Origin: Mycolicibacterium sp. MU0050
Lineage (GTDB): Bacteria > Actinomycetota > Actinomycetes > Mycobacteriales > Mycobacteriaceae
Assembly (NCBI RefSeq): GCF_963378085.1
Contig: NZ_OY726395.1
Coordinates: 744,001-808,000 of the forward strand
Direction of reading: 5' to 3'
DNA length: 64,000 nt
The notes beneath the pieces are model-generated. The model did no database searches, was not told the DNA's origin, and saw only the letters and a program-made list of their open reading frames with translations. Positions within the stretch are counted from its first letter, which is position 1; each line of letters opens with the position of its first letter. Position numbers and translations under genes: made by a program. This document shows positions 7,592-15,323 of the stretch, piece after piece.

Positions 7592-7939
7592 GCCTGCGAT
7601 CCCGGCGGAGACAGGTGCGGGGCGCCGCCTCCACCCCGAATCCGCAGCTCAAACCCAACCCGCGTTACCGACGAGAATTGCGGCCCACCTCTTCCCGCAC
7701 CCTCCTCGTCCTCCGTTTCCCCAGGCCGAATCCCCCTCTCCACCAGCCCCCGCACAGTCACTCGCGATGGATGCGCGCGGGGCTACGAGAAATTGGATTC
7801 CCGCACATGGCAGGCCGGTGAGCTGGGGAAACGGGCGGGGAAGCGTGTGGATTCTCGGTGGTTGGGGCGGCTGATCCGGGGTGTCCGTACTCGCGCCGCG
7901 TACCTGCGCTGCGGGGGTGTCGGGCCTACCTTCCGCGCC
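7592..7939. other. Divergent intergenic region upstream of the recombinase
   Basis: No gene is supported in these 348 bases. They must carry the promoters for the minus-strand helical protein and the plus-strand recombinase. I see no tRNA-like core, long dyad or iteron here. Confidence 0.5.
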
Positions 7940-9073
7940 ATGATCCTTCCCGCAGTCACAGCCGGTGCGCAGCCGCCGGACCTCCCCACCGATGTGGTGG
8001 AACGGATCCGCATCGCCACCATCGACTCACAGTCCGAGGGAACCCGCCGCGCGTACAGCTCGGGCTGGCGACGGTTCGAGGGCTGGTGCCGGCGCAACGG
8101 GTACGAGGCACTGCCCGCGCATCCGACGGTGATCGCCGCGTACCTCGTCGACGCCGCCGAGACGGTCAACGAGAACGGTGAGCGCGCGTACTCCACGGTG
8201 ACGCTCAGCAAGTGGACCGCCGCGATCTTCGATCGGCACCGCCGCGCGGGCATGGACCCGAACCCCGCGGCGCACGAACTGGTCCGGCAGACCATGTCCG
8301 GGATCAGGAGGCAGTACGCCAGCCGCGGAGACAGGCCGCGCAAGCCGCGCACCCCTCTACTCACGGACGACGTGGTGCTGCTCGTCACGACGGCCCGTGA
8401 ACAGGTAACCGGTTGGGTCAGCGAGGTCTGCGAGCGGCGTGACTCGGCGCTGCTGTTGATGGGGTTCGCCGGCGCGTTCCGCCGTAGCGAACTCAGTGGA
8501 CTCACGGGAGCTGATGTTGAGCTCCACCCCGCGGACGGTGTCCACGTCCATCTGCGCAAGAGCAAAACTGATCAGCTCGGCGAGGGTGGCACATTCCCGC
8601 TGCCGCGCACGAAGGAATCGCTGCGCTGCCCGGCGTGCGCCTTCGTCCGTTGGGCCGCAGTGGTTTCCACGTTCGAGGACGGCGGCAAGGACGCGGTGAT
8701 CCGGTTGGTCTCAGACTCGCCCGAGTTCGGGAGCCGGCACGTGTGCCGTACACGCGCACCGAAGATCGCCCGCCGCGCGCCGCTGTTCCGGTCGTGTCGC
8801 AACGGGGTCCTGTCGGAGGGTCCGTTGTCGGGTGCCGGTATCCACGCGGTCATCAGGCGGAGAGCGTCGAGGGCCGGATTCGAGCCGGAAGCGGTCGAGC
8901 GCCTGGGCGGGCACTCGTTGCGGGCGGGGTTCGTGACCCAGGCCGCGCGGGCCGGAGCCGACCACCACTCGATCATGCGCCAGACCGGCCACCGAACGCC
9001 GGCGATGGTGACCCGCTACGTGCGTGAGTCGGCGCCGCTGATCGGGAACGCCGTCACCGTGCTGGGACTGTGA
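7940..9073 (+). CDS. Tyrosine recombinase/integrase
   Basis: A 377-residue site-specific recombinase with the full catalytic set: Arg in GAFRRSEL (R181/R182), the beta-hairpin Lys in RKSKTD (K207 or K209), HSLRAG (H325, R328), GHRTP (H351) and the Tyr nucleophile in TRYVRE (Y360). An N-terminal SAM-like core-binding domain covers about 20-130; no phage-type arm-binding domain is obvious. The ATG at 7940 is chosen because the protein fits the family from there; upstream codons look non-coding. It probably integrates the element at tRNA-Phe, although multimer resolution is an alternative given 2.8 kb between it and the attachment site. Confidence 0.9.
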   Translation: MILPAVTAGAQPPDLPTDVVERIRIATIDSQSEGTRRAYSSGWRRFEGWCRRNGYEALPAHPTVIAAYLVDAAETVNENGERAYSTVTLSKWTAAIFDRHRRAGMDPNPAAHELVRQTMSGIRRQYASRGDRPRKPRTPLLTDDVVLLVTTAREQVTGWVSEVCERRDSALLLMGFAGAFRRSELSGLTGADVELHPADGVHVHLRKSKTDQLGEGGTFPLPRTKESLRCPACAFVRWAAVVSTFEDGGKDAVIRLVSDSPEFGSRHVCRTRAPKIARRAPLFRSCRNGVLSEGPLSGAGIHAVIRRRASRAGFEPEAVERLGGHSLRAGFVTQAARAGADHHSIMRQTGHRTPAMVTRYVRESAPLIGNAVTVLGL

Positions 9074-9076
9074 GCG

Positions 9077-9394
9077 TCACGGCGCCTGCCCCAGGAACAC
9101 GGTGGCATCCGTGCCGTTCGTGCCCACAGCCTGACTCCCGTCCACGGACACCTCGAACCCGTTCTCCCGCAGCCGATCCGCCGCGGCCGCGTCCACGGCG
9201 ACGGTGAGGTCGACGTAACGGCTGATCGTCTCCACCACCCGCGCCGTCGACACCACCACGGCGGGGCCGGTGGCCGGCGGGGTGATGCGCCAGCGACCGT
9301 CGCCAAGTTCCTCGGCTGGCACGTTGAGGATCGCGCTCCAGAAGCGAGCGGTGGACTCCCCGTTGTTCGACTGGAGCCGGATCTCGGCGATCAC
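9077..9394 (-). CDS. VOC-fold protein, 105 aa
   Basis: A short glyoxalase-like protein: starts MIAEIRLQSNNGESTARFWSAIL, has the DLTVAVDAAAADRLRENG helix and ends in ATVFLGQ. The fold is recognisable but the metal-ligand residues are not clear, so a binding rather than catalytic role is possible. It ends 3 bases from the convergent recombinase stop. Its start overlaps the stop of the 63-aa ORF upstream by 4 bases, which makes a two-gene unit. Confidence 0.6.
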   Translation of the reverse strand: MIAEIRLQSNNGESTARFWSAILNVPAEELGDGRWRITPPATGPAVVVSTARVVETISRYVDLTVAVDAAAADRLRENGFEVSVDGSQAVGTNGTDATVFLGQAP

Positions 9395-9582
9395 GCTGCG
9401 CCTCCCGCCGGTGGCTCGGCCACGATCATCACCAGGTGCCGCTCGGTCGGCGCTGCCACCACTTCATCCGACGCGGTGATCAACACCGGCGCGTCGAACA
9501 GCAGCGACAGGAACTCGGCCGCCGCCGCGATGTCTGCGGTGCTGGCGCGGATCACGGGACGGGTTGTCGCGGTGTTGCTCAT
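9391..9582 (-). CDS. Small VOC-like protein, 63 aa
   Basis: The sequence IRASTADIAAAAEFLSLLF followed by ERHLVMIVAE resembles the first half of a VOC module, so this may be a split or truncated partner for the VOC gene it overlaps (ATGA at 9391-9394). The ATG at 9582 has only a weak ribosome site. VOC domains form from paired beta-alpha-beta-beta-beta units, so two short proteins could assemble one fold; this is inference. Confidence 0.5.
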   Translation of the reverse strand: MSNTATTRPVIRASTADIAAAAEFLSLLFDAPVLITASDEVVAAPTERHLVMIVAEPPAGGAA

Positions 9583-9778
9583 CCAACGAAGACTGCCACG
9601 TCGATGTGACAGACGTGATCTGGAACATCAAGGAGCGCACCGGTCTTCGGTGATCCTGCAACGAGTCGAGGAGTCGACGCTGGTCCCAGCGATGTTGCTG
9701 GTTCCGGTGCATCTGCAACGGAACGTGCATCGAGGAAATGGCTCGCGCGGTGTCAGTGCAGGCGTCCACACTGGCCGC

Positions 9779-10852
9779 ATGCCGAGCTCAGAAGATCGTG
9801 ACCGTCGCGCCGCAGACCTCCGCGAGCGTGCCGCTCTCGTCCGCCGTGATGGCTGGGAGCCGTACGGAAGCGTCTGGTCGAGCGGTGAGGTTGCCGGAGT
9901 CCGTGCGGTACTCGGTGAGCCGGGGGCGCTCGACGCTGCGGTGGAACTGTGGGCACCGACGCTGTGGGGCGCTGGCCCAGCTGAGGCCGACGCCCGCACC
10001 GGCTACCGGTCGACGAGGAAGTGGTTCGCCGCGGTGGCTCAGGACGACGCCATGGAGATGACCGACGCCGAGAAGGCCAGCCTCGCCGCGAGCAACGCCG
10101 CGATCAGCGACCTCGCCGGCGCGCTGCTTTCGCGAGACCGTGAGGGCGCCGACGCCGCCCTCGCCGCGGCCAGACAGGCGAGCACGAAGCTGGACCTCGA
10201 CTCGTTGCGCGACAAGATCCACATGCCGAAGGACGCTCACGGGTTCGAGGACGGACTGCGTCGGATCATGCGACGGATCCCGGACGGGTGGGGCAGGTGG
10301 ATTTCCTGCTCACGCGGCTGGTACCCGATCATCATCGCTCTCGACCAGGCGCTCGCCGAGATCGACCCTGCATACGAGGTGCATCAGTGCAAGGAGAAGT
10401 TGGGAGGACTCAGGTTCTACTTCGGTGTGTCCGAAGCCGTGTCCGAGGCCGACCACGACCGCATGCGCGAGCTGGTGCGCGAGGCCGAAGCCCGGTGTGC
10501 AGAAGCGTGCGAGCTCTGTGGTGAGCCCGGCGTGAGGCACGCCCGCAGTAGCGGCTGGCTCAAGACGCTCTGCCCGTCGTGCGCCGCGTCTGCGGGATAC
10601 GAGCGACTCGGGGAGCTGGTGAACGACCTCACCGCCGACCGCCACGGCCTGTGGCGCGTGACCTGCCACGGCGACGACCCGGACTCGCACTGGGACATGA
10701 CGCACGGGGAGGTCAGCGTGATCGACGGGGAGAGGTACAGCGGCTTCGAGGTACTGGCCTACCCGTCGGTGCTGCGCACGTGGCGGATCCGGCTCAGCGA
10801 CGGCACCGAGATCGAGTCGGGGTTGATCGCGGCGATCGAGAGGGTCCGATGA
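9779..10852 (+). CDS. Zinc-finger protein of unknown function, 357 aa
   Basis: First gene of a four-gene overlapping cargo operon. Residues ~170-285 contain a block seen widely in uncharacterised bacterial proteins: a GWYPII-ALD-A---IDP segment, KEKLGGLRFYF, then a four-Cys zinc site (CELCG ... LCPSCA). The ~150 residues before it are helical and the tail (VTCHGDDPDSHWDM onward) is a separate beta-rich part. No catalytic motif is seen. The ATG at 9779 is chosen because the sequence upstream looks non-coding. It ends in an ATGA overlap with the next gene. Confidence 0.7.
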   Translation: MPSSEDRDRRAADLRERAALVRRDGWEPYGSVWSSGEVAGVRAVLGEPGALDAAVELWAPTLWGAGPAEADARTGYRSTRKWFAAVAQDDAMEMTDAEKASLAASNAAISDLAGALLSRDREGADAALAAARQASTKLDLDSLRDKIHMPKDAHGFEDGLRRIMRRIPDGWGRWISCSRGWYPIIIALDQALAEIDPAYEVHQCKEKLGGLRFYFGVSEAVSEADHDRMRELVREAEARCAEACELCGEPGVRHARSSGWLKTLCPSCAASAGYERLGELVNDLTADRHGLWRVTCHGDDPDSHWDMTHGEVSVIDGERYSGFEVLAYPSVLRTWRIRLSDGTEIESGLIAAIERVR

Positions 10853-11175
10853 GCGGCAGCGACGTCGTCCGCATCGAACCCCGCGGCGGCACCGTGCTGC
10901 GCATCGAGCACGCGTCGGGTCTGATCCACGACACCGACTTCTCCTACTTGCTTCGAGACAACCCACCGGACAGCGTGTTCGCCGACTTCACCGCGGAGAC
11001 GATCCAGGCCGCTGAACTCGTCGACGGCACCGTGGCGTGGCACCGGCCGGAGGGTCTGGTGGACCTGGCGAACCACGTGATCGAGGAGCACGCAGAGGTG
11101 AACGAGTGCGTCGGCAGCTGCGGGTGGGAGCCCGGCGACACCGTGGTGATCCGGCCCGCGAGCGAGGAACCGTGA
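10849..11175 (+). CDS. DUF2442-like small protein, 108 aa
   Basis: Starts at the ATG in an ATGA overlap with the previous stop and ends in a GTGA overlap with the next start, so its translation is coupled on both sides. The central SVFADFTAETIQAAELVDGTVAWHRPEGLVDL resembles the DUF2442 pattern, in which a Gly-Thr-hydrophobic-Trp strand precedes an Asp-Leu. Such proteins occur in toxin-antitoxin and phage-accessory neighbourhoods. There is no enzyme motif. The similarity is weak and read by eye. Confidence 0.6.
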   Translation: MSGSDVVRIEPRGGTVLRIEHASGLIHDTDFSYLLRDNPPDSVFADFTAETIQAAELVDGTVAWHRPEGLVDLANHVIEEHAEVNECVGSCGWEPGDTVVIRPASEEP

Positions 11176-11504
11176 CCGAGAACGTCGAGTTCCCGCCGCC
11201 GAGGACGGTCGCGGAGCTGCGCCGCCTGCTCGACCAGCTACCGGGGGACGCGTTAATCCTTGTCGACGGGTACGAGGCTGCGTACTCGGCGATCGCAACA
11301 GCCATGCTCACCGAGGTGCAGGAGCTGTCCGGCCGACCGTCCTACCTCGGCCGGTTCGAGCATCCGAGCGATGCGGCGCGTGCGGTCGCCGGTGTCGACG
11401 CCGCGGCGTGGGCGATCAGTGATCCCGGACCGTTGCCGCAGCGGGTGGGCGAGCCCGTGGTGGCACTGGTGCTCCGGCGTGAGGTGCGAGACGCCGATGA
11501 GTAG
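11172..11504 (+). CDS. Hypothetical protein, 110 aa
   Basis: Coupled to the gene before it through GTGA. The product begins with a short helix and LRRLLDQLPGDALILVDGYEAAYSAI, then ends with alternating hydrophobic strands (PVVALVLRREV). The pattern LPGDALILVDG resembles small phage or plasmid proteins that model as an alpha/beta sandwich, but I do not recognise a family. It overlaps the last gene of the operon by 8 bases. Confidence 0.6.
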   Translation: MTENVEFPPPRTVAELRRLLDQLPGDALILVDGYEAAYSAIATAMLTEVQELSGRPSYLGRFEHPSDAARAVAGVDAAAWAISDPGPLPQRVGEPVVALVLRREVRDADE

Positions 11505-11745
11505 GGAGCCGCGCACCCGGGAGACGCGGCTGATGCGCGAGGCTGCAGCCGGCGAACCGGGTCCGGACATGACTGTGGTGGAGCGTGCGGCGGTCGAGTT
11601 TCTCCTGTCCGATGACGTCGAGTTAGACCTGCACACCGCGACGGTCTGGTCAGAGCTGATCGCGGCGGACGTGCCGGCCGAGGACCGGGTGGCGTTCACG
11701 CAGATGTGGATGCGCGAGCTCCGCGACGCGCTGCGGTGGGCGTAA
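11497..11745 (+). CDS. Hypothetical small helical protein, 82 aa
   Basis: Last gene of the four-gene operon. The ATG at 11497 overlaps the preceding TAG by 8 bases. The product is basic at its start (SREPRTRETRLMREAA), then acidic and helical (VERAAVEFLLSDDVELDL, MWMRELRDALRWA). No membrane segment, Cys or known motif is present. As the final small gene it might be an immunity or antitoxin partner of the larger proteins upstream, but that is speculation. Confidence 0.55.
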   Translation: MSREPRTRETRLMREAAAGEPGPDMTVVERAAVEFLLSDDVELDLHTATVWSELIAADVPAEDRVAFTQMWMRELRDALRWA

Positions 11746-11789
11746 CCCGGGGACCGTCACCGTGGGAACATCCTTGCGATCAGCCGCCC

Positions 11790-11810
11790 CGATGACCCAC
11801 CGATGACCCA
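11790..11810 (+). repeat. 11-bp tandem repeat near the attachment site
   Basis: CGATGACCCA occurs twice in tandem with an 11-base period at 11790 and 11801, about 100 bases left of the attachment core. It may be a protein-binding arm of the recombination site. Confidence 0.5.
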
Positions 11811-11904
11811 TTCACCGCGAACCGACCCGTGATCGACGCAGAGAACGCCCAGGTCACGGCGATGAGGCTCGCGAGCTGAGCTGGGAGAATGCCGGGCCGC
11901 CGTT

Positions 11905-11947
11905 CTGAAAAGCGGAAGGTCGCCGGTTCGATCCCGGCCCTGGCCAC
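11905..11947 (+). other. attR: 3' half of tRNA-Phe (GAA), element boundary
   Basis: From 11905 the sequence is the anticodon loop CTGAAAA (anticodon GAA at 11907-11909), the 3' anticodon stem, variable loop, T arm (GCCGG/CCGGC around TTCGATC, 11922-11938), acceptor strand CCTGGCC (11939-11945) and discriminator A. The 5' half is missing: the preceding bases cannot form the anticodon stem and no GGCCAGG acceptor strand is found. A tRNA 3' end repeated at the edge of an element is the classic result of integration into a tRNA gene; the intact tRNA should lie left of the window. Confidence 0.8.
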
Positions 11948-11954
11948 TTCAGAG

Positions 11955-11985
11955 AACCACCTGGTATCGGGTGGTTTTTTCTTTT
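11955..11985 (+). terminator. Terminator of the tRNA-Phe locus
   Basis: AACCACC at 11955-11961 pairs with GGTGGTT at 11970-11976, running into a T-rich tract to 11985. It lies directly after the tRNA 3' end, so it marks native chromosome. Confidence 0.8.
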
Positions 11986-12123
11986 CTCGAGGCGGGGACA
12001 GGCGCCGATGGCCCAGGGCGACCCGTCCCGGATTTGAGGTCGCGGGTGACCGGACGTGTCCGGCGCAGCGGCGTCGCAAACAAGTGACCGGCACCCCCGT
12101 CCGCGGGCAATAAAATCTCGATA

Positions 12124-12417
12124 ATGGATGAGATCGCGCTGAGCAACCCTGGTCTGCAGCACGCCGCGGCGCAACACACCGCGCTCGCCGAGGAGACTGC
12201 CGACGGCATCCCCGCCGGTGGGGCCACCACACCGGGGCAGGCCAGCTCAGTCGCCGTAGCGGCTGCCCACGCCGCCGTCGCCGCCGCAGCAACCGCGCTG
12301 GCCACGCGACTGTCCACGACCGGAGCCAACGTTGCCATCGTCGGAGCCGTCATGACTGAGCACGACCACGCCTCAGCCCAGCAGGTCGCCGCTGTCCACC
12401 CTGCAGCCTGGATGTAG
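12124..12417 (+). CDS. EspC/ESX-type small secreted partner
   Basis: A 97-residue, Ala-rich two-helix protein without Cys. The layout (N-terminal LQHAAAQHTALAEE helix, Gly/Pro turn, then Ala-rich HAAVAAAATALATRL helix and a conserved-looking MTEHDHASAQQV tail) resembles EspC/DUF2580 and WXG100-like partners exported by type VII secretion. Its stop TAG abuts the ATG of the large toxin-like gene at 12418, so the two are co-expressed and probably form the exported heterodimer. Confidence 0.65.
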   Translation: MDEIALSNPGLQHAAAQHTALAEETADGIPAGGATTPGQASSVAVAAAHAAVAAAATALATRLSTTGANVAIVGAVMTEHDHASAQQVAAVHPAAWM

Positions 12418-13689
12418 ATGGCGGCGGTCGGGGGTGCGGGTACCGGTGCGGTGCTGCCCTCCCTGTCGCAGATCCTTCACTGGGAAACCGGGCACCTGAC
12501 GTCGGCTGCTCAGCACTGGGCCTCGATCGCCGAGGGGTGGGAGGACAACTTTTCCATCGCGCACCGGGGGGCGCGCAACCCAGGCGGCACGGGCTGGGAG
12601 GGTGCGGCCGCCGAAGCGACGCAGCAGCGGGCCCTATCCGATCTGTATCGGGTGCGGGGGCTGGCCGACTCCCTGGACGCCGCTGCCGCTGTGGCCCGTC
12701 GAGGTGCTGATGAGATTGCGGCCGCCAAGAGCGCGGCGGTGGATGCGCTGCGCCGTGCCGACGCGGCGGGTTTCGACGTCGGTGAGGATTTGTCGCTGAG
12801 CAGCCGCGAAGGCTTCACCGCAGCCGAGTACCCGGCGAAGTTGGCCGAGGCGCAGGCACTGTCGGCAGAGATCAACACCAGCGCAGCGCAGCTCGCGGCG
12901 GCGGATGCCTCGGTCGCCGCGAAGATCACCACGGCGGTCGCGCCGCTGGGAGAGGTGGCGTTTCCCGAAACAGTCCAACTCGTCGACTTCAAGCAGGGAC
13001 CCACACCGGCGCCGAACCCGAACCCCAAAGATCCGCACGAAAAATATCCGAACCGCAGCGCAGACGGCACGTACGGTCCGGGCAACAGCGGCGACGGAAA
13101 GGCCGCGGAGAAGGCGGCACTGGATCAGCGAGAGCGGGAAACCGGCGTTCCCATCATTCGGCAGCAGGTGCAAGCGACCCACCCCGATGTGGTCAACCCA
13201 AAGACGAAGAATCCCCAGGGCCGCTTCTACGACGGGCTGCAGCCCACCGGTAACCCTGACGAGTACATCGGGCTCGAAGCGAAAACCCATGACGGCGTCA
13301 AACTCACGCGCGAGCAGCAGTCGTTCGACGCGGCGGTCTCACCGGAACGACCGGCGACCGCAACGCTGAACGGCCGCGAAATCACCATTGTCGGTGCCCA
13401 AAAGGTCCATCCTCCGGATGGCTGGGTGCCGCCATCGGCAGGCCAGCCACCCGGTCCCAATGTGAATCAAGGAACCGTTAACGTGCCGACTGAGTCGGGA
13501 CGTCCTGTTCCCGCACCCGGCGGTGCCTCACCCCCCGCACCGACGACGGGGGCCGGCGGGAGCTGGGGTACGCAGCTCACACCGCAGCAGATGATCGACA
13601 GCGACGACCCGGCGCTGCGGGTGGCGGGGCAGGAGATCCGCCGGCGGATGGCCGAGAAAGGGATGATCGATCCCAGCGGGTTGGCCTAA
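12418..13689 (+). CDS. ESX-secreted polymorphic toxin, PD-(D/E)xK-like nuclease C-terminus
   Basis: The 423-residue product begins with a helical WXG100-like domain (W60-E-G62 turn, helices to about 175), a Pro-rich linker (192-225) and then a compact domain (~230-335). The latter has the order Asp (YDG, D272), E-x-K (LEAK, E287/K289) and a downstream EQQ (Q300), as in restriction-endonuclease-fold toxins of polymorphic systems. Predicted role: nuclease delivered by a type VII system against competitors or host nucleic acid. A Pro-rich tail and short helix (385-423) follow. The nuclease assignment rests on motif order only. Confidence 0.65.
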   Translation: MAAVGGAGTGAVLPSLSQILHWETGHLTSAAQHWASIAEGWEDNFSIAHRGARNPGGTGWEGAAAEATQQRALSDLYRVRGLADSLDAAAAVARRGADEIAAAKSAAVDALRRADAAGFDVGEDLSLSSREGFTAAEYPAKLAEAQALSAEINTSAAQLAAADASVAAKITTAVAPLGEVAFPETVQLVDFKQGPTPAPNPNPKDPHEKYPNRSADGTYGPGNSGDGKAAEKAALDQRERETGVPIIRQQVQATHPDVVNPKTKNPQGRFYDGLQPTGNPDEYIGLEAKTHDGVKLTREQQSFDAAVSPERPATATLNGREITIVGAQKVHPPDGWVPPSAGQPPGPNVNQGTVNVPTESGRPVPAPGGASPPAPTTGAGGSWGTQLTPQQMIDSDDPALRVAGQEIRRRMAEKGMIDPSGLA

Positions 13690-14195
13690 TGGGGCGCGGC
13701 ATCCGGTAGATCGAAGTGTCGGCCGTCGGCGGTGTATCCCTCGACCGGGCGAAGCACGTAGCCCGGTGGGATGTCACCGGTCTTGTGGTAACTCATGAAG
13801 AGCTTCCCGGCCTCCTCGGCGTCGAAAACCTCGGCCCGGCTGATCATCTCGTCGCCTCTGGGTAACGGTATCGCCACATCCAACGGCAGATCGTCGTCAT
13901 GCGGATGGCCGATGGTGTAGCGGACCCACTCGGCACCCCATTGTGCGCCGCCAGGTTTGCGGATCTCGACCGTCATCGCTTCCGCACTGCCCGCGGCTTG
14001 GATGTACTGCTCGGTGGCCTGGTTGCGGACCTCTTCGAAACTCTTGCCCTCCGGGAGCGGGTAAAAGAGCAAAAACCAGTTTCCGTTCCTGCCCAGCTGC
14101 CGGAGCGGACCTAGGAACTGCAGCGGGCCCGCTCCACTGTCCATGGTCGCGGCGCCGCCGCTGGTGTACACCATCGCGTGGGTCGGAATTCCCAT
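13686..14195 (-). CDS. Candidate immunity protein for the adjacent toxin
   Basis: A 169-residue cytosolic-looking protein convergent with, and overlapping by 4 bases, the toxin gene. The ATG at 14195 has AAGGTGAT 6 bases upstream. Features: MDSGAGPLQFLGPL, GGAQWGAEWVRYTIG, then EEAGKLFMSYHKTGDIPPGY and LRPVEGY. Placement beside a toxin and the presence of a decayed copy (14224-14283) are typical of immunity genes, though immunity genes are usually on the toxin's strand. The family is not named with certainty; an Imm1-like relation is possible. Confidence 0.55.
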   Translation of the reverse strand: MGIPTHAMVYTSGGAATMDSGAGPLQFLGPLRQLGRNGNWFLLFYPLPEGKSFEEVRNQATEQYIQAAGSAEAMTVEIRKPGGAQWGAEWVRYTIGHPHDDDLPLDVAIPLPRGDEMISRAEVFDAEEAGKLFMSYHKTGDIPPGYVLRPVEGYTADGRHFDLPDAAPH

Positions 14196-14223
14196 GTCGA
14201 TCACCTTAATCGGTGGGTTCCCG

Positions 14224-14283
14224 TCATGTGGGTGGCGATCACGTAGGGCACGCCGACGGCACCCCACTGCGCACCGCCTCGCC
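14224..14283 (-). pseudogene. Decayed second copy of the immunity gene
   Basis: On the minus strand these bases encode RRGGAQWGAVGVPYVIATHMTG, matching RKPGGAQWGAEWVRYTIGHPHDD of the intact gene, and the DNA aligns without large gaps to 13899-13955. No start or full-length frame surrounds it, so it is a fragment. Confidence 0.6.
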
Positions 14284-14419
14284 GAAAGTTGCCTTGTTGT
14301 ACGCATCGCTCGAGTAGCCGCGTCAACAACCCAACCCTCGGCGAGCGGTGGGGCGCGGCCGTCGCCAAAACGTCGACCCAATCCACAACAATCACCGTGC
14401 CGTCTGTCACAGTGTGGCG

Positions 14420-15262
14420 ATGCAATTCTGGTCCGGCACGGCCTTCCTCCCCACCCGCGATCTGACCACCATCGCCACCTTGCTGGACCAGAACGGGTTC
14501 ACCGGGATGTTCACCTCCGACCACCTGATCTACCCGCGGGAGCTGCGCACCCCGTACCCGTTGACCGGGGACAAGCCGCCGTGGCCGCCGGAGACGGAGT
14601 GGCCGGACTCGTGGGTGACCATCGGCGCATTGGCGGCCGTCACCACCCGGCTGCGGTTCTCCAACGCGGTGTACATCGTCGGTGCCCGCCCGCTGCTGGA
14701 GGTGGCCAAGCAGGTCGCCACCGCCGCGGCGCTGTCCGGCGGCCGGGTGGCGCTGGCCATCGGAACCGGTTGGATGCGTGAGGAATTCGAACTGCTCGGT
14801 CAGGATTTCGACAACCGCGGGCCGCGCACCACCGAGATGATCCACGCCCTGCGCGCGCTGTGGCAAGGCGGCTGGGTGTCCTGGCAGGGCGAGCACTACT
14901 CGGTGCCGGAGATCATGCTCGAGCCCCACCCGCCGACCCCGGTGCCCATTCTGTGCGGCGGCGAGTCCGACGTCGCGCTCAAGCGGGCGGCCCGGGATTG
15001 CGACGGCTGGGTGGGCACGTACTACAGCTGGGACGACGCGGTGGCCATCGTCGGCCGGCTCAAGGAGTTCCGGCAGCGGTACGGACGCGCCGACGAGCCG
15101 TTCGAGGTGATCGTCTCGTTGAGCGATCCGCCGTCGGCCGACCTGTATCGGCGCGCCGAGGACATCGGCATCACGGGTGTGATGTGTGCCCCGTGGCGCG
15201 ACGGCCGGTACCGGGAAGGCATCGAGCAATTTGCCAGCGAGATCATCACGCATTGCGGATAA
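14420..15262 (+). CDS. LLM-class F420-dependent oxidoreductase
   Basis: A 280-residue TIM-barrel flavin/F420 enzyme: MQFWSGTAFLP start, FTSDHLIYPREL, TRLRFSNAVYIVGARPLLEVAKQVAT, then LAIGTGWMREEFELLGQDF and the PTPVPILCGGESDVALKRAAR motif. This superfamily uses coenzyme F420 or FMN; mycobacterial members are mostly F420-linked. The ATG at 14420 matches the family N-terminus. It stands alone between the toxin locus and a lipoprotein gene. The substrate cannot be inferred. Confidence 0.8.
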   Translation: MQFWSGTAFLPTRDLTTIATLLDQNGFTGMFTSDHLIYPRELRTPYPLTGDKPPWPPETEWPDSWVTIGALAAVTTRLRFSNAVYIVGARPLLEVAKQVATAAALSGGRVALAIGTGWMREEFELLGQDFDNRGPRTTEMIHALRALWQGGWVSWQGEHYSVPEIMLEPHPPTPVPILCGGESDVALKRAARDCDGWVGTYYSWDDAVAIVGRLKEFRQRYGRADEPFEVIVSLSDPPSADLYRRAEDIGITGVMCAPWRDGRYREGIEQFASEIITHCG

Positions 15263-15323
15263 AGGTTTGACGGGGCCGTAATCGGGCAACAAACTTGCCG
15301 ATAACTACACCCTTGGAGGCGTG

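Noticed and set aside
7592..7939. Attachment core next to the recombinase
   Set aside because: No stretch resembles the tRNA-Phe core, and the half-tRNA at 11905 is a far better junction.
11871..11946. A complete tRNA gene ending at the tRNA-Phe 3' end
   Set aside because: The upstream bases show a D-arm-like patch but no acceptor strand matching CCTGGCC, and the anticodon stem does not pair.
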